Assembly (NCBI GenBank): GCA_027065555.1
Contig: JAMONS010000064.1
Location: 1-37,329 of the forward strand
Direction: 5' to 3'
DNA length: 37,329 nucleotides
DNA from: Hyphomicrobiales bacterium
GTDB lineage: Bacteria; Pseudomonadota; Alphaproteobacteria; Rhizobiales; Devosiaceae
In this document: positions 1 to 6,781 of the stretch, piece by piece
Layout of the letters: each line of letters begins with the position of its first letter
Numbering within the stretch: position 1 is the stretch's first letter
Position numbers and translations under genes: made by a program
The notes under the pieces: model-generated
Seen by the model: the letters and a program-made list of their open reading frames with translations, nothing else
Database searches by the model: none
What the model was told of the DNA's origin: nothing

Positions 1-108
1 TTTCAAGCCAGTTGAAAGACGATTCTGTGTTGTTGACATCATGTCAGCAGTTGATTGTAGTGAAAGCAGGTTGGTACGCACTGCACTGGATAAGGTTATT
101 TCGCCCAT
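1..108 (-). CDS. Flagellin, N-terminal fragment (runs off the left edge)
   Basis: Translating the minus strand from the ATG at 108-106 gives 36 open codons to the window edge. The peptide contains LSSAVRTNLLSLQSTADMM and ends NRLSTGLK, which is the conserved D0/D1 start of alphaproteobacterial flagellins (filament subunit, exported without a cleaved signal peptide). A strong ribosome binding site, AGGAG, sits 7 nt before the ATG. Its position next to a flagellar gene block agrees. Only the first tenth or so of the gene is present, so the flagellin type cannot be told. No sigma-54 element was found in the 300 bp upstream. Confidence 0.85.
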   Translation of the reverse strand, partial: MGEITLSSAVRTNLLSLQSTADMMSTTQNRLSTGLK

Positions 109-866
109 TTTGAACTCCTATTCAAGGTCGATTACTAAAAAATCTCTTTCTGAGATGAATACATAATGCACCTTAGGGTTTTAGATTTAGTTAAAATTTT
201 AAATAATTTTGAAATTGCGAATTATTTGGCTAGCTTTGTTTGTTGTTGTTTTTCAATAGGTTAATATAGATTGTAGAAAGGGGGCTAATTGTTTTGTTAA
301 GGTTTTGGCAACTATATCTCTGTGTTTTTGCTGTTTTTGGGTTAAGTTTGTAGTGATTCTAAGTCTTGTTGGCTCTTTTATTCTTGCCGCCGTTTATTTA
401 TCTCACGCTAGTTCGCTCTGCTCACGCTCCGATGGGGCGGCGCTAGCGCCGGCGAGCCCAAAGCTCGCTGTCCTGAGAGGATGAGTTCTAAATGCACCTC
501 ACCCTGCCTGTCCGCCGAAGCCTTGGCGTAGGTGGAACACCCCGCCGTTTATCCTTTTTCCATGCTTGCTCAGCGGTTATTTTATATTGATAGGTCAACA
601 ACTCCCTTATGCTTTTGCATATTACTGTTTTTTGGCTGGTTTTTAGAAGTTTTAGCGCTTCTCTCAACTGCCTTATCAGAACTAGCAAAGGTTAGGCTTT
701 TGGGTATGGCAGTGCGAGTGGCATAAGAGTTTGAAATTGTAGTAACTCTAGTCATATAACTAATCCCTATAATTCGTCATTTAACGAAGTAGAATTAGCT
801 AAAAATATTTAAGCGCAATTATTATTGCTTTGGCAATTTTATTAAAATTTGAAATATTATTGTTGG
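109..866. other. Intergenic spacer between flagellin and the flgI operon
   Basis: This 758-bp spacer separates the flagellin start from the end of the FlgN-like gene; both are on the minus strand. The first 280 bp are AT-rich and should carry the flagellin promoter, but I see no convincing -35/-10, sigma-54 or full CtrA box. Positions 392-535 hold GC-rich repeat modules described separately. Two small open frames over 488-726, on opposite strands, have no ribosome binding site or recognisable protein and are probably repeat-derived noise. Around 811-830 the minus strand can fold a short AAGC/AAT stem followed by a T-rich run, a weak candidate terminator for the flgI operon. Confidence 0.6.
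392..535. repeat. GC-rich modular intergenic repeat, copy A
   Basis: Three modules are seen. Module 1 (about 398-440) reads TCTCACGCTAGTTCGCT, then CTCACGCTCCGATGGGGCGG. Module 2 (439-470) holds the perfect 12-bp palindrome GGCGCTAGCGCC and a hairpin GCGAGC-CCAAA-GCTCGC (452-468). Module 3 (507-535) holds CGCCGAAGCCTTGGCG followed by TAGGTGG, enclosed by CACCT (495-499) and AGGTG (530-534). All three recur in altered order at 14143-14340. The block is much more GC-rich than its surroundings, lies between genes and has no coding potential, so it looks like a dispersed REP/BIME-like element. Confidence 0.75.
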
Positions 867-1334
867 CTAAAGCGCTCTATCGATTGATAGCCCACGAGCA
901 ACTTGTGGTTTTTGCGAGGATAATAGTCCACTATCATTATAGGTTCTTGGCTTTTCATTAGCGCCAACTGATTTTGCTACATCGCTTAAAATATCTTGCG
1001 CTACAGTTTTAGCAGTTGCTAGCACACGTAAATTATCTGCCATTTGTGTTGCTAGGCTTTCATGGCGTGCTTGTAATTGGTTTAGCTTTTCAGGGGCTTC
1101 TATTTTAAGTCGCTTGGCTTCTCGCTTAACTGCCCGTGCCAACATTACATAATCTTGGCTAAGTTGTGTTTTTTCTGGAGTTAGCGTTCCAGCTTCCTTT
1201 AGATGACCTGCACGCAATAACATTGTTTCACGGTTCATAACATTAACTAATGCGCTTAATTTATCATCAGTTTTGGCGCATAATTCATTTGCATCTAAGC
1301 TATCAAGTTGATCTAGGCGTTGAGCGGCGTTCAT
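867..1334 (-). CDS. FlgN-like flagellar protein (FlbY-like)
   Basis: A 155-residue, largely helical soluble protein. The core MNRETMLLRAGHLKEAGTL followed by K-x-x-L-x-x-x-Y has the FlgN pattern (glutamate, LL, short linker, then lysine/leucine in a second helix). FlgN proteins are export chaperones for hook-associated proteins; in Caulobacter the equivalent gene after flgI is called flbY. I chose the ATG at 1334 rather than the one at 1364: it lies one base after the stop of the rod-binding gene and has AGAGGGA upstream, and the earlier start would overlap that gene by about 30 bases. Family call is moderate because FlgN proteins diverge strongly. Confidence 0.65.
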   Translation of the reverse strand: MNAAQRLDQLDSLDANELCAKTDDKLSALVNVMNRETMLLRAGHLKEAGTLTPEKTQLSQDYVMLARAVKREAKRLKIEAPEKLNQLQARHESLATQMADNLRVLATAKTVAQDILSDVAKSVGANEKPRTYNDSGLLSSQKPQVARGLSIDRAL

Positions 1335-1335
1335 T

Positions 1336-1668
1336 TTAATATCCCTCTTTAAGAGCATAGGCATTGTTTTGTGCTGGGCGATATGATTTGGCGTTTTCTT
1401 GAATGGCTAATAAATCTGCCATAATTTGATCGGCTAGTCCGATGCCACCGTTTTGTGCCAATAGATTGGCATATTGTTCAGATTGCATTGAGCGCCAAGT
1501 GTCCTCGCCCTGACCTCCGCCAAACATTCCGTCGGTTTTAATTGATGAAAACATTTGGCTCATAAGAGTGTTCAAAAACACACCTTCAAGTTCTTCTGCT
1601 TTTTGGCGAGCCTCATTCACGTCAAATTTGCCTAATGAATTTTGGCTATTTACAATATTAAATTCCAT
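1336..1668 (-). CDS. Flagellar rod-binding protein (FlgJ N-terminal domain type)
   Basis: 110 residues covering only the rod-binding domain of FlgJ. Recognisable pieces are ARQKAEELEGVFLNTLMSQM, the GMFGGGQGEDTWRSM stretch and the ending GIGLADQIMADL. It lacks the C-terminal muramidase domain of enterobacterial FlgJ, which is usual in alphaproteobacteria, where a separate peptidoglycan hydrolase makes the hole for the rod. Its ATG overlaps the flgI stop codon by one base (TAATG), so the two are translationally coupled. Expected to act in the periplasm as a rod-assembly cap. Confidence 0.85.
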   Translation of the reverse strand: MEFNIVNSQNSLGKFDVNEARQKAEELEGVFLNTLMSQMFSSIKTDGMFGGGQGEDTWRSMQSEQYANLLAQNGGIGLADQIMADLLAIQENAKSYRPAQNNAYALKEGY

Positions 1669-2819
1669 TACATCACCACCACTTCTGCTTGCAATGCGCC
1701 AGCCGCTTTTATTGATTGAATAATGGCAATGAGATCTCGTGGGGTAATGCCAAGCGAATTTAATCCATCAACTAATTCTTGCAGGCTTATTGATTCTGGT
1801 ACGAGAGCGAGATTACTGCCTCCAATTTCAACGCTTAGATCTGTGCGAGGTACAACAACTGTTTGACCTAGCGTTAGCGGATTAGGCTGTGAAACTTGAG
1901 GGCTTTCAGCAATGGTTATCGTAAGATTGCTCTGAGCAATGGCAACCGTTGAAACCCTAACATCTTTGCCCATAACAATAATGCCAGAATTTTCATCTAT
2001 TACGATTTTGGCGTTGAGATCTGTTTGCACCACTAGTTGCTCAATATCGGTCAATAAATCAACAATATTGCCGTTAAAATTTCTTGGTAATGTTAGGCGC
2101 ACCGTTGCGGGGTTTTCAGGGACAGCGGTTGCCGAACCAATATAATCATTAATCGCTAACGCTATGCGCCTAGATGTTGTTAGGTCTGGATTACGCAAGG
2201 CAAGGCGTAAAGTTCTTTGATTAGCTAATATAAAATTTGTCTCACGCTCAATAAGTGCGCCATTTGAAATTTTACCCGTTGTTGGTACGCCAGAAATAAT
2301 TGTTGCGCCATCACCTTGTGCCTTAAAGCCATTTATCAAAACTGGACCTTGTGCAATGGCGTAAACTTCACCATCTGCTCCCAAAAGCGGCGTGACCAAT
2401 AATGTTCCTCCTTGCAAACTATCACTATCACCAAGTGAAGCTACTGAAATATCAATGCGAGAACCTTGCGTTGCAAATGCTGGTAAATTAGCGGTTATCA
2501 TCACAGCGGCGACATTTTTGGTTCTCACCGTTTCACCACGAGTGTTTACTCCAAGTCGCTCAAGCATTGCTTGTAGGCTTTGTTTGGTGAAAGGAGAATT
2601 ATTTAGGCTATCGCCAGTGCCGTTGAGACCAACAACTAAACCATAACCAACAAGCTGGTTATCACGAATACCTTCAATATCCACAATGTCTTTTATTCTA
2701 GCTGGAGCTGCAAAAGCATTAGTAGTAATTGATAGTGCAATTAGCGCTAAAATAATTGTGTAAATTACTTGCCAATTAGATTTGGCCTTTTTGCTTGAAA
2801 AATATTGATTCTTAAACAT
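1668..2819 (-). CDS. flgI: Flagellar P-ring protein FlgI
   Basis: 383 residues, the normal FlgI length plus a longer signal peptide. Residues about 17-38 form the hydrophobic core ending in ALA-type AFA, followed by the family start ARIKDIVDIEGIRDNQLVGY and GLVVGLNGTGDS. Internal hallmarks include VAAVMITANLPAF and GGTLLVTPLLGADGEVYA; the C-terminus ends with SLQELVDGLNSLGITPRDL and LQAEVVVM. FlgI forms the ring round the rod in the peptidoglycan layer. It is the first gene of a minus-strand operon (flgI, rod-binding protein, FlgN-like). A sigma-54 type -24/-12 element lies about 60-75 bp upstream. Confidence 0.97.
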   Translation of the reverse strand: MFKNQYFSSKKAKSNWQVIYTIILALIALSITTNAFAAPARIKDIVDIEGIRDNQLVGYGLVVGLNGTGDSLNNSPFTKQSLQAMLERLGVNTRGETVRTKNVAAVMITANLPAFATQGSRIDISVASLGDSDSLQGGTLLVTPLLGADGEVYAIAQGPVLINGFKAQGDGATIISGVPTTGKISNGALIERETNFILANQRTLRLALRNPDLTTSRRIALAINDYIGSATAVPENPATVRLTLPRNFNGNIVDLLTDIEQLVVQTDLNAKIVIDENSGIIVMGKDVRVSTVAIAQSNLTITIAESPQVSQPNPLTLGQTVVVPRTDLSVEIGGSNLALVPESISLQELVDGLNSLGITPRDLIAIIQSIKAAGALQAEVVVM

Positions 2820-2877
2820 TTGCTTTCCCGTATCTATAGCCCATCCCCATGGACTAAAATTAATTCACCTATGAATA

Positions 2878-2893
2878 TGCGAGAATTGTGCCA
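2878..2893 (-). promoter_or_regulatory. Sigma-54 (-24/-12) promoter of flgI
   Basis: On the minus strand TTGGCACAATTCTCGCAT has the invariant GG (-24) and GC (-12) exactly ten bases apart and TGGCAC intact; only the T before GC departs from TTGC. Transcription would start near 2867, giving a leader of about 48 nt before the flgI ATG at 2819. It faces away from fliX. GGCA/TGCC palindromes lie about 130 and 175 bp upstream of the predicted start, a usual enhancer distance. Confidence 0.75.
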
Positions 2894-2998
2894 ATTTAGA
2901 ATTTACAAAGAAAAATCTTATAAGGCATTGAAAATAAAAAGAAATATTGCCAATAAAACTGCGTGTTGAAAAAATGGGGATAAAAAAATTTATTAAAA

Positions 2999-3054
2999 GG
3001 CAATTTTTGCCGAGTAAATTAAGGTAATATTAACCACTATAGGCAGAATTTGCC
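2999..3054. promoter_or_regulatory. Paired GGCA-TGCC palindromes, candidate FlbD-type enhancer sites
   Basis: GGCAATTTTTGCC at 2999-3011 and AGGCAGAATTTGCCT at 3041-3055 are similar inverted repeats 43 bp apart (start to start). They lie in the flgI/fliX divergent spacer, upstream of the flgI sigma-54 element and just before fliX. Closely related sequences occur in the flgF/fliL spacer (7677-7702). An enhancer-binding activator such as FlbD, the partner of FliX, is the obvious candidate; that assignment is inference. Confidence 0.5.
3019..3034 (+). promoter_or_regulatory. CtrA-binding box upstream of fliX
   Basis: TTAAGGTAATATTAAC matches TTAA-N7-TTAAC, the established CtrA recognition sequence, without a mismatch. 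It ends about 54 bp before the fliX ATG, a position where the right half could overlap the -35 region of a CtrA-activated promoter. In Caulobacter fliX is a class II flagellar gene activated by CtrA, which supports the reading. The AT-rich context makes chance matches possible, so function remains inferred. Confidence 0.65.
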
Positions 3055-3087
3055 TTAATAGTTTTAATTAGAACATGGTTTGTTTGA

Positions 3088-3507
3088 ATGCGCATAGAAA
3101 AATCAGGACAATCTAGCAGAATTAGCTCGAAAGCAAAATCGGGCAAGAGTTCAGGTGCTTCTCCTGTATTTAAGCCTAATATGGGGCAAGATAATGTGCA
3201 GGTTGCGCAAGTTAGCGTGAGCGATAATATTACTCCTGTTGATGCTATTTTGGCTTTGCAGGCAGTAGAAGATCCTATCTTTGCCAAGAAAAAGGCGGCA
3301 CGTTATGGACATTCTATGCTTGATGTTTTGCAAGAAATGAAAGTGGATATGTTGGCAGGAAAAATTACTGAGGGGCACTTAAATAGATTGCTCGCTCTTG
3401 TGCAACAAGCTAAATCTTCTTCTGAAAAAGGCCTTGATGATTTAATTGAAGATATTGAGTTAAGGGCACGAGTTGAGTTAGCTAAGCTTGGGCACTTCCC
3501 AAATTAA
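3088..3507 (+). CDS. fliX: Flagellar assembly regulator FliX
   Basis: 139 residues with the typical FliX layout: a low-complexity serine/lysine-rich first 35 residues, then VSDNITPVDAILALQAVEDP, a basic linker (FAKKKAARYGHSMLDVL) and a helical C-terminus ending ELRARVELAKLGHF. FliX is known only from alphaproteobacteria; it binds FlbD and couples early basal-body assembly to sigma-54-dependent transcription of later flagellar genes. Here it is divergent from flgI, as in related genomes, and has a CtrA box upstream. It is convergent with dksA, with 23 bp between the two stop codons. FlbD is not in the window. Confidence 0.9.
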   Translation: MRIEKSGQSSRISSKAKSGKSSGASPVFKPNMGQDNVQVAQVSVSDNITPVDAILALQAVEDPIFAKKKAARYGHSMLDVLQEMKVDMLAGKITEGHLNRLLALVQQAKSSSEKGLDDLIEDIELRARVELAKLGHFPN

Positions 3508-3530
3508 TGTGTTTTTTTTAGATAGTTAGC

Positions 3531-3950
3531 TTAGTCGTCACGATAGACTTTTTCACGTTTTTCGTGCATTTCTTGCGCTTCAAGAGATAGGGTTGCGATA
3601 GGTCTAGCTTCAAGACGTGGCAGGCTAATAGGCTCGCCCGTTTCATCGCAATAGCCATAAGTATTATCTTCAATTCGCTTAATTGCCGCATCAATTTTTG
3701 ATATTAATTTGCGTTGGCGATCACGGGTTTTAAGTTCAAGAGATCTGTCGCTTTCTGATGATGCACGATCAACTGAATCTGGGTGGTTTTGGCTATCTTC
3801 TTGCAGGTTTTCAACCGTTTCTCGGCTTTCTCGCAAGATATCCTCTTTCCAGCTTATAAGCTTATTCATGAAATAATCACGTTGATTTTTATTCATAAAT
3901 TTTTCGTCACTGGAAGGTGTATATCCCTCAACTTTAAGCTTTTTGCCCAT
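3531..3950 (-). CDS. dksA: RNA polymerase-binding transcription factor DksA
   Basis: 139 residues. The coiled-coil tip carries HPDSVDRASSESD, keeping the Asp and Ala (DRA) that act in the RNA polymerase secondary channel. The C-terminal globular part reads YGYCDETGEPISLPRLEARP then ATLSLEAQEMHE: only one of the four zinc cysteines is left, the state common in alphaproteobacterial DksA. DksA works with ppGpp to tune rRNA and amino-acid promoters. It lies between the flgH operon and fliX, a position seen in other alphaproteobacteria. AAGGG stretches precede the ATG. The long spacer upstream is unusually structured (see 3951-4261). Confidence 0.93.
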   Translation of the reverse strand: MGKKLKVEGYTPSSDEKFMNKNQRDYFMNKLISWKEDILRESRETVENLQEDSQNHPDSVDRASSESDRSLELKTRDRQRKLISKIDAAIKRIEDNTYGYCDETGEPISLPRLEARPIATLSLEAQEMHEKREKVYRDD

Positions 3951-4018
3951 TCCCTTAAACCCTTATTTAACTCGACTAAAAGTTGCGCCCTTATAGGTTG
4001 GCTTAACCTTTAGGGCAA

Positions 4019-4063
4019 GGGTTTTATTAACATTTATTAAAGGGGTTTTATTAACATTTATTA
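4019..4063. repeat. Two 21-bp direct repeats upstream of dksA
   Basis: The same 21 bases, starting GGGTTTTATTAAC and ending ATTTATTA, occur at 4019-4039 and 4043-4063, a 24-bp period. They lie 70-115 bp before the dksA ATG, in the likely promoter region. Each copy contains TTAAC, and on the minus strand a TTTA-N7-TTAA arrangement can be read, one mismatch from a CtrA box; in such AT-rich DNA that may be chance. Confidence 0.8.
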
Positions 4064-4098
4064 TTTGATTGCAAGCATAAGCTAAAAGAAAAGGGAGT

Positions 4099-4131
4099 GG
4101 GGCGTAGCGATACGGAAAAGAGCTACGCCCC
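4099..4131 (-). terminator. Rho-independent terminator after the flgFGAH operon
   Basis: A perfect 10-bp stem, GGGGCGTAGC / GCTACGCCCC, with a 13-nt loop. On the minus strand it is followed by ACTCCCTTTTCTTTT, a broken T-run; on the plus strand by AATTTTG. It lies 130 bp past the flgH stop and 150 bp before dksA, so its main job is probably to separate the flagellar operon from dksA. Confidence 0.7.
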
Positions 4132-4261
4132 AATTTTGTTAATACTCTTTTGAGTGCTAACAAATGACATTATTCACTTAAAGTCTTGGGGATATGAATA
4201 ATGTCGGGGAGGGTTGGGCAAAGATTAGATCTTCGCCAAACTTTACTTCTTGGACTTAAGA

Positions 4262-5002
4262 TTAGAATGGTAGGATTGCGTCAAGTACTTGCGAGCCATA
4301 TCTTGGTTGTTGTACGTCTGAAATTTGCCCGCGACCACCGTAAGAAATTCTAGCTTCGGCGATTTTTGAGGACATAATAGTATTATCTGCTCCCACATCT
4401 TCTGGGCGAATTATGCCAGCTACTAACAGTTCACGAACCTCAAAATTTACTCGAACTTCTTGGCGACCCTCTATCACCAGATTGCCGTTTGGTAAAATTT
4501 GCGTAACTACGGCGGCAACACGAGTTTCTAGTTTTTCTGAACGATTAACCGATCCATTGCCACTATCTTTAATTCCTGATTTGGTATCAATTTCAGTGGC
4601 GGCAGGAAGGCCGGGCAATGCAGCAGTAAGGGCTGTGCTGAACAGCCCTCCAAGTCCTGCGCTATTTGTTGAGGAGCGGGTTCTGCTTGTTTTGTTTGCA
4701 ATTTGTGCTTTGTCTGAAATTGTGACTAATACGGTTAGGATATCACCAACCCGACGTGCTCTTTGATCTTTAAAAAAGCCTTTAGCATTACTGCGAAATA
4801 AAGAGTTAGGCTGATAAGATACAGCAGTAACTTCTGGCATTGGCATAATGATTGGCGTATATCCCGCTTGCGCTGTTGGGTTGGCTATTGCTGTAAGCAC
4901 TGGTGCTTCGCCAATATTGGTTAAGCGATCTGTAACAGAACATGCCGCCATTGTGCCTGCTAGTGTGGTTATTGTTAGTAGTTTAAGTGTGTTCTTTAGC
5001 AT
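4262..5002 (-). CDS. flgH: Flagellar L-ring protein FlgH
   Basis: 246 residues from the chosen ATG. The start MLKNTLKLLTITTLAGTMAAC is a lipoprotein signal with lipobox AGTMAAC-type and acylated Cys21. Family hallmarks: SLFRSNAKGFFKDQRARRVGD, ILTVLVTISDKAQIANKTSR, then LPNGNLVIEGRQEVRVNFE, ELLVAGIIRPEDVGADNTI and the C-terminal QPRYGSQVLDAILPF. FlgH makes the outer-membrane bushing of the flagellum. I prefer the ATG at 5002 to the one at 5026: it has AAAGG at 8-9 nt, starts 4 nt after the flgA stop, and gives a clean lipoprotein signal. Last gene of the flgF-G-A-H operon. Confidence 0.96.
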   Translation of the reverse strand: MLKNTLKLLTITTLAGTMAACSVTDRLTNIGEAPVLTAIANPTAQAGYTPIIMPMPEVTAVSYQPNSLFRSNAKGFFKDQRARRVGDILTVLVTISDKAQIANKTSRTRSSTNSAGLGGLFSTALTAALPGLPAATEIDTKSGIKDSGNGSVNRSEKLETRVAAVVTQILPNGNLVIEGRQEVRVNFEVRELLVAGIIRPEDVGADNTIMSSKIAEARISYGGRGQISDVQQPRYGSQVLDAILPF

Positions 5003-5006
5003 TATA

Positions 5007-5963
5007 CTAGCCTTTTGGTTTTGCAATTTCTAATGGAGTTGCATTGATTTCTACAGTTCCCGGAGCGATGGCCATCGCTTGAACTATGTTTTTTGATGTA
5101 AGATTAAGTACGGAAACTAATTCGCCTTTGGCTGCTGAATTTAGCGCCTGACCTTTGATGGTTAGAGTAAGAGGCCCGTTGCGATAATAAAGCGTTACGA
5201 AGGAAGAGCGAGCAATTAGCTCAGGCTCAATAACATCTTTTGGAGAAAGCATCACGCCTTTTCGTGTGGCACGCCTGATTTGTTTGCCAATTATTTGATC
5301 TAAGTCAGTAAAGCCGTTGCCTTGAGCAAAGCGATATGAAACTAGTCGTAATTCAACATCAGAAGATGATATTATTGCACCAGTTTGTAGTGATTTTATA
5401 AGGTGCGGAACATTGGCTAATATGCTAAGCGTTCCGTTGATATTGCGTATTTTATTTTCACCAGAAATTTGAATGAAAGCGTTAAAAGATTGTGCTCTTG
5501 GGTAATATTTTAGATCGACTAATACAAGCGGTTTATTTGATAGATCGGCATAAAAATCACCAATATTTTCATTAAATACTATTTCGCCATAAGTGCTGTC
5601 ATTTAGTAATCCACGATTTGTTAAATCCTCAATAATAGCAATTTTTATGTCTTGCTGCTTTACAATAATTCCTTGTCGCTTGACGCTAACTCGCTCTAAG
5701 CCTCTATCTTCAAAATTTACCACCCCAACTTTTGCCGCAGCTTTTTTAATGGCACTAAGGCTGACATTTCCTTTTGTGCCCGGAAAAGGGGAGCGAAACA
5801 ATGCTCTCTCGGCGTTTATGCCTGCATTGTCGAACATATCGCCAACAGTAACAATTAAAGACGATACTTCAATGGAGGGCTTTAACACTGGTGCGCCAAT
5901 GGCAGTATTTGCCATTAAGAACGTAAGTGAAAAAGCTAGTATTATTTTGATTGAACGTATCAT
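5007..5963 (-). CDS. flgA: Flagellar basal body P-ring formation chaperone FlgA
   Basis: 318 residues from the ATG at 5963. The start MIRSIKIILAFSLTFLM continues to a signal-peptidase site near NTAIGA. The last 130 residues form the SAF domain: GAIISSSDVELRLVSYRF, IGKQIRRATRKGVMLSPKDV and LYYRNGPLTLTIKGQALNSA, then NLTSKNIVQAMAIAPGTVEI. FlgA is the periplasmic chaperone for FlgI ring assembly. An earlier in-frame ATG at 6032 would overlap flgG by about 50 bases and spoil the signal peptide, so it is rejected. Longer than enterobacterial FlgA (about 220 residues), as usual in alphaproteobacteria. Confidence 0.93.
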   Translation of the reverse strand: MIRSIKIILAFSLTFLMANTAIGAPVLKPSIEVSSLIVTVGDMFDNAGINAERALFRSPFPGTKGNVSLSAIKKAAAKVGVVNFEDRGLERVSVKRQGIIVKQQDIKIAIIEDLTNRGLLNDSTYGEIVFNENIGDFYADLSNKPLVLVDLKYYPRAQSFNAFIQISGENKIRNINGTLSILANVPHLIKSLQTGAIISSSDVELRLVSYRFAQGNGFTDLDQIIGKQIRRATRKGVMLSPKDVIEPELIARSSFVTLYYRNGPLTLTIKGQALNSAAKGELVSVLNLTSKNIVQAMAIAPGTVEINATPLEIAKPKG

Positions 5964-5979
5964 TATCTTAACTTTCAGT

Positions 5980-6765
5980 TTAGAACATTTGTGTTGCTGA
6001 GCGTAACATTTCATCTGCACCAGAGATGACACGGGCGTTCATTTCATAAGCTCTTTGAGCTGCGATAAGGTCAGCAATTTCGGTTACTGAATTTACATTT
6101 GAAAGCTCAAGATAGCCCTGCTGCAAACTACCTAATCCATCTTGTGATGGGGTGCTAACCTGCGCAGTGCCAGAAGCAGCTGTTTCACGAAAGAGGTTAC
6201 CTCCTATTGCCTCTAGGCCAGCTTTATTAACAAAAGTCGCTAGTTGGAATTGCCCAAGTTGGGTTGGAGTTGAATCATTATCTAAAAATGCTTCAACTAC
6301 ACCATCAGCGCTTATAGAAACTGCACGGGCATTCCCCGGAATTACAATATTGGGCTCAGCTGCATAGCCATCAACGGTCACAATTTGACCAGTTGAATCA
6401 CGCTCAAACGAGCCATCACGAGTATAGGCAGTGCCTCCATCAGGCATTTGAATAGCAAAAAACCCTTCTCCCTTAATTGCTACATCTAGCTCTTTTTGGG
6501 TTGGCGATACATTGCCTTGGCTCATAATGCGAGCAGTGGCCGAAGTCATAACACCAGAGCCTACCGAAACCCCAACAGGAGCTTGTGTTCCTGCGCTTGA
6601 AGTTTGACTTCCAGCCCGGCGATAATTTTGATATAATAAATCCTGAAACTCAGCCCTTTGGCGTTTATAGCCAGTGGTGCGCATATTTGCGATATTGTTA
6701 GAAATTACTTCAACATTTCGCTCCTGTGCGGCCATTCCCGTCGCTGCGATATATAGTGCCTTCAT
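5980..6765 (-). CDS. flgG: Flagellar distal rod protein FlgG
   Basis: 261 residues, the standard length. N-terminus MKALYIAATGMAAQERNVEV then ISNNIANMRTTGYKRQRAEF is the signature of the rod/hook axial family in its FlgG form. The middle has GEGFFAIQMPDGGTAYTRDG and the C-terminus ends LSNVNSVTEIADLIAAQRAY and EMNARVISGADEMLRSATQ. FlgG makes the distal rod inside the P- and L-rings, which fits its operon with flgA and flgH. It follows flgF by 16 nt. Confidence 0.98.
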   Translation of the reverse strand: MKALYIAATGMAAQERNVEVISNNIANMRTTGYKRQRAEFQDLLYQNYRRAGSQTSSAGTQAPVGVSVGSGVMTSATARIMSQGNVSPTQKELDVAIKGEGFFAIQMPDGGTAYTRDGSFERDSTGQIVTVDGYAAEPNIVIPGNARAVSISADGVVEAFLDNDSTPTQLGQFQLATFVNKAGLEAIGGNLFRETAASGTAQVSTPSQDGLGSLQQGYLELSNVNSVTEIADLIAAQRAYEMNARVISGADEMLRSATQMF

Positions 6766-6781
6766 AATTTTATTCCTTTAT

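Larger units (their letters stand above)
3951..4261 (-). other. Structured flgH-dksA spacer
   Basis: About 310 bp with no gene but with dense symmetry. From the dksA side: GCCCT/AGGGC with inner GGTT/AACC (3987-4016); a 21-bp direct repeat, 4019-4039 and 4043-4063; a terminator-like stem (4099-4131); ACTC-TTTT-GAGT inside a longer imperfect stem (4138-4161); a perfect 10-bp inverted repeat GACATTATTC / GAATAATGTC (4166-4175 and 4196-4205); and GGCGAAGAT / ATCTTTGCC with one wobble pair on the minus strand (4217-4237). The spacer must contain the dksA promoter and the flgH 3' end. A small RNA here is possible but unproven. Confidence 0.6.

Noticed and set aside
488-726. Two overlapping small open frames on opposite strands
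   Set aside because: They run over repeat module 3 and lack a ribosome binding site and any recognisable protein feature.
3531-3950. DksA with three missing zinc cysteines as a damaged gene
   Set aside because: Alphaproteobacterial DksA proteins commonly have only one of these cysteines, and the rest of the protein is intact.
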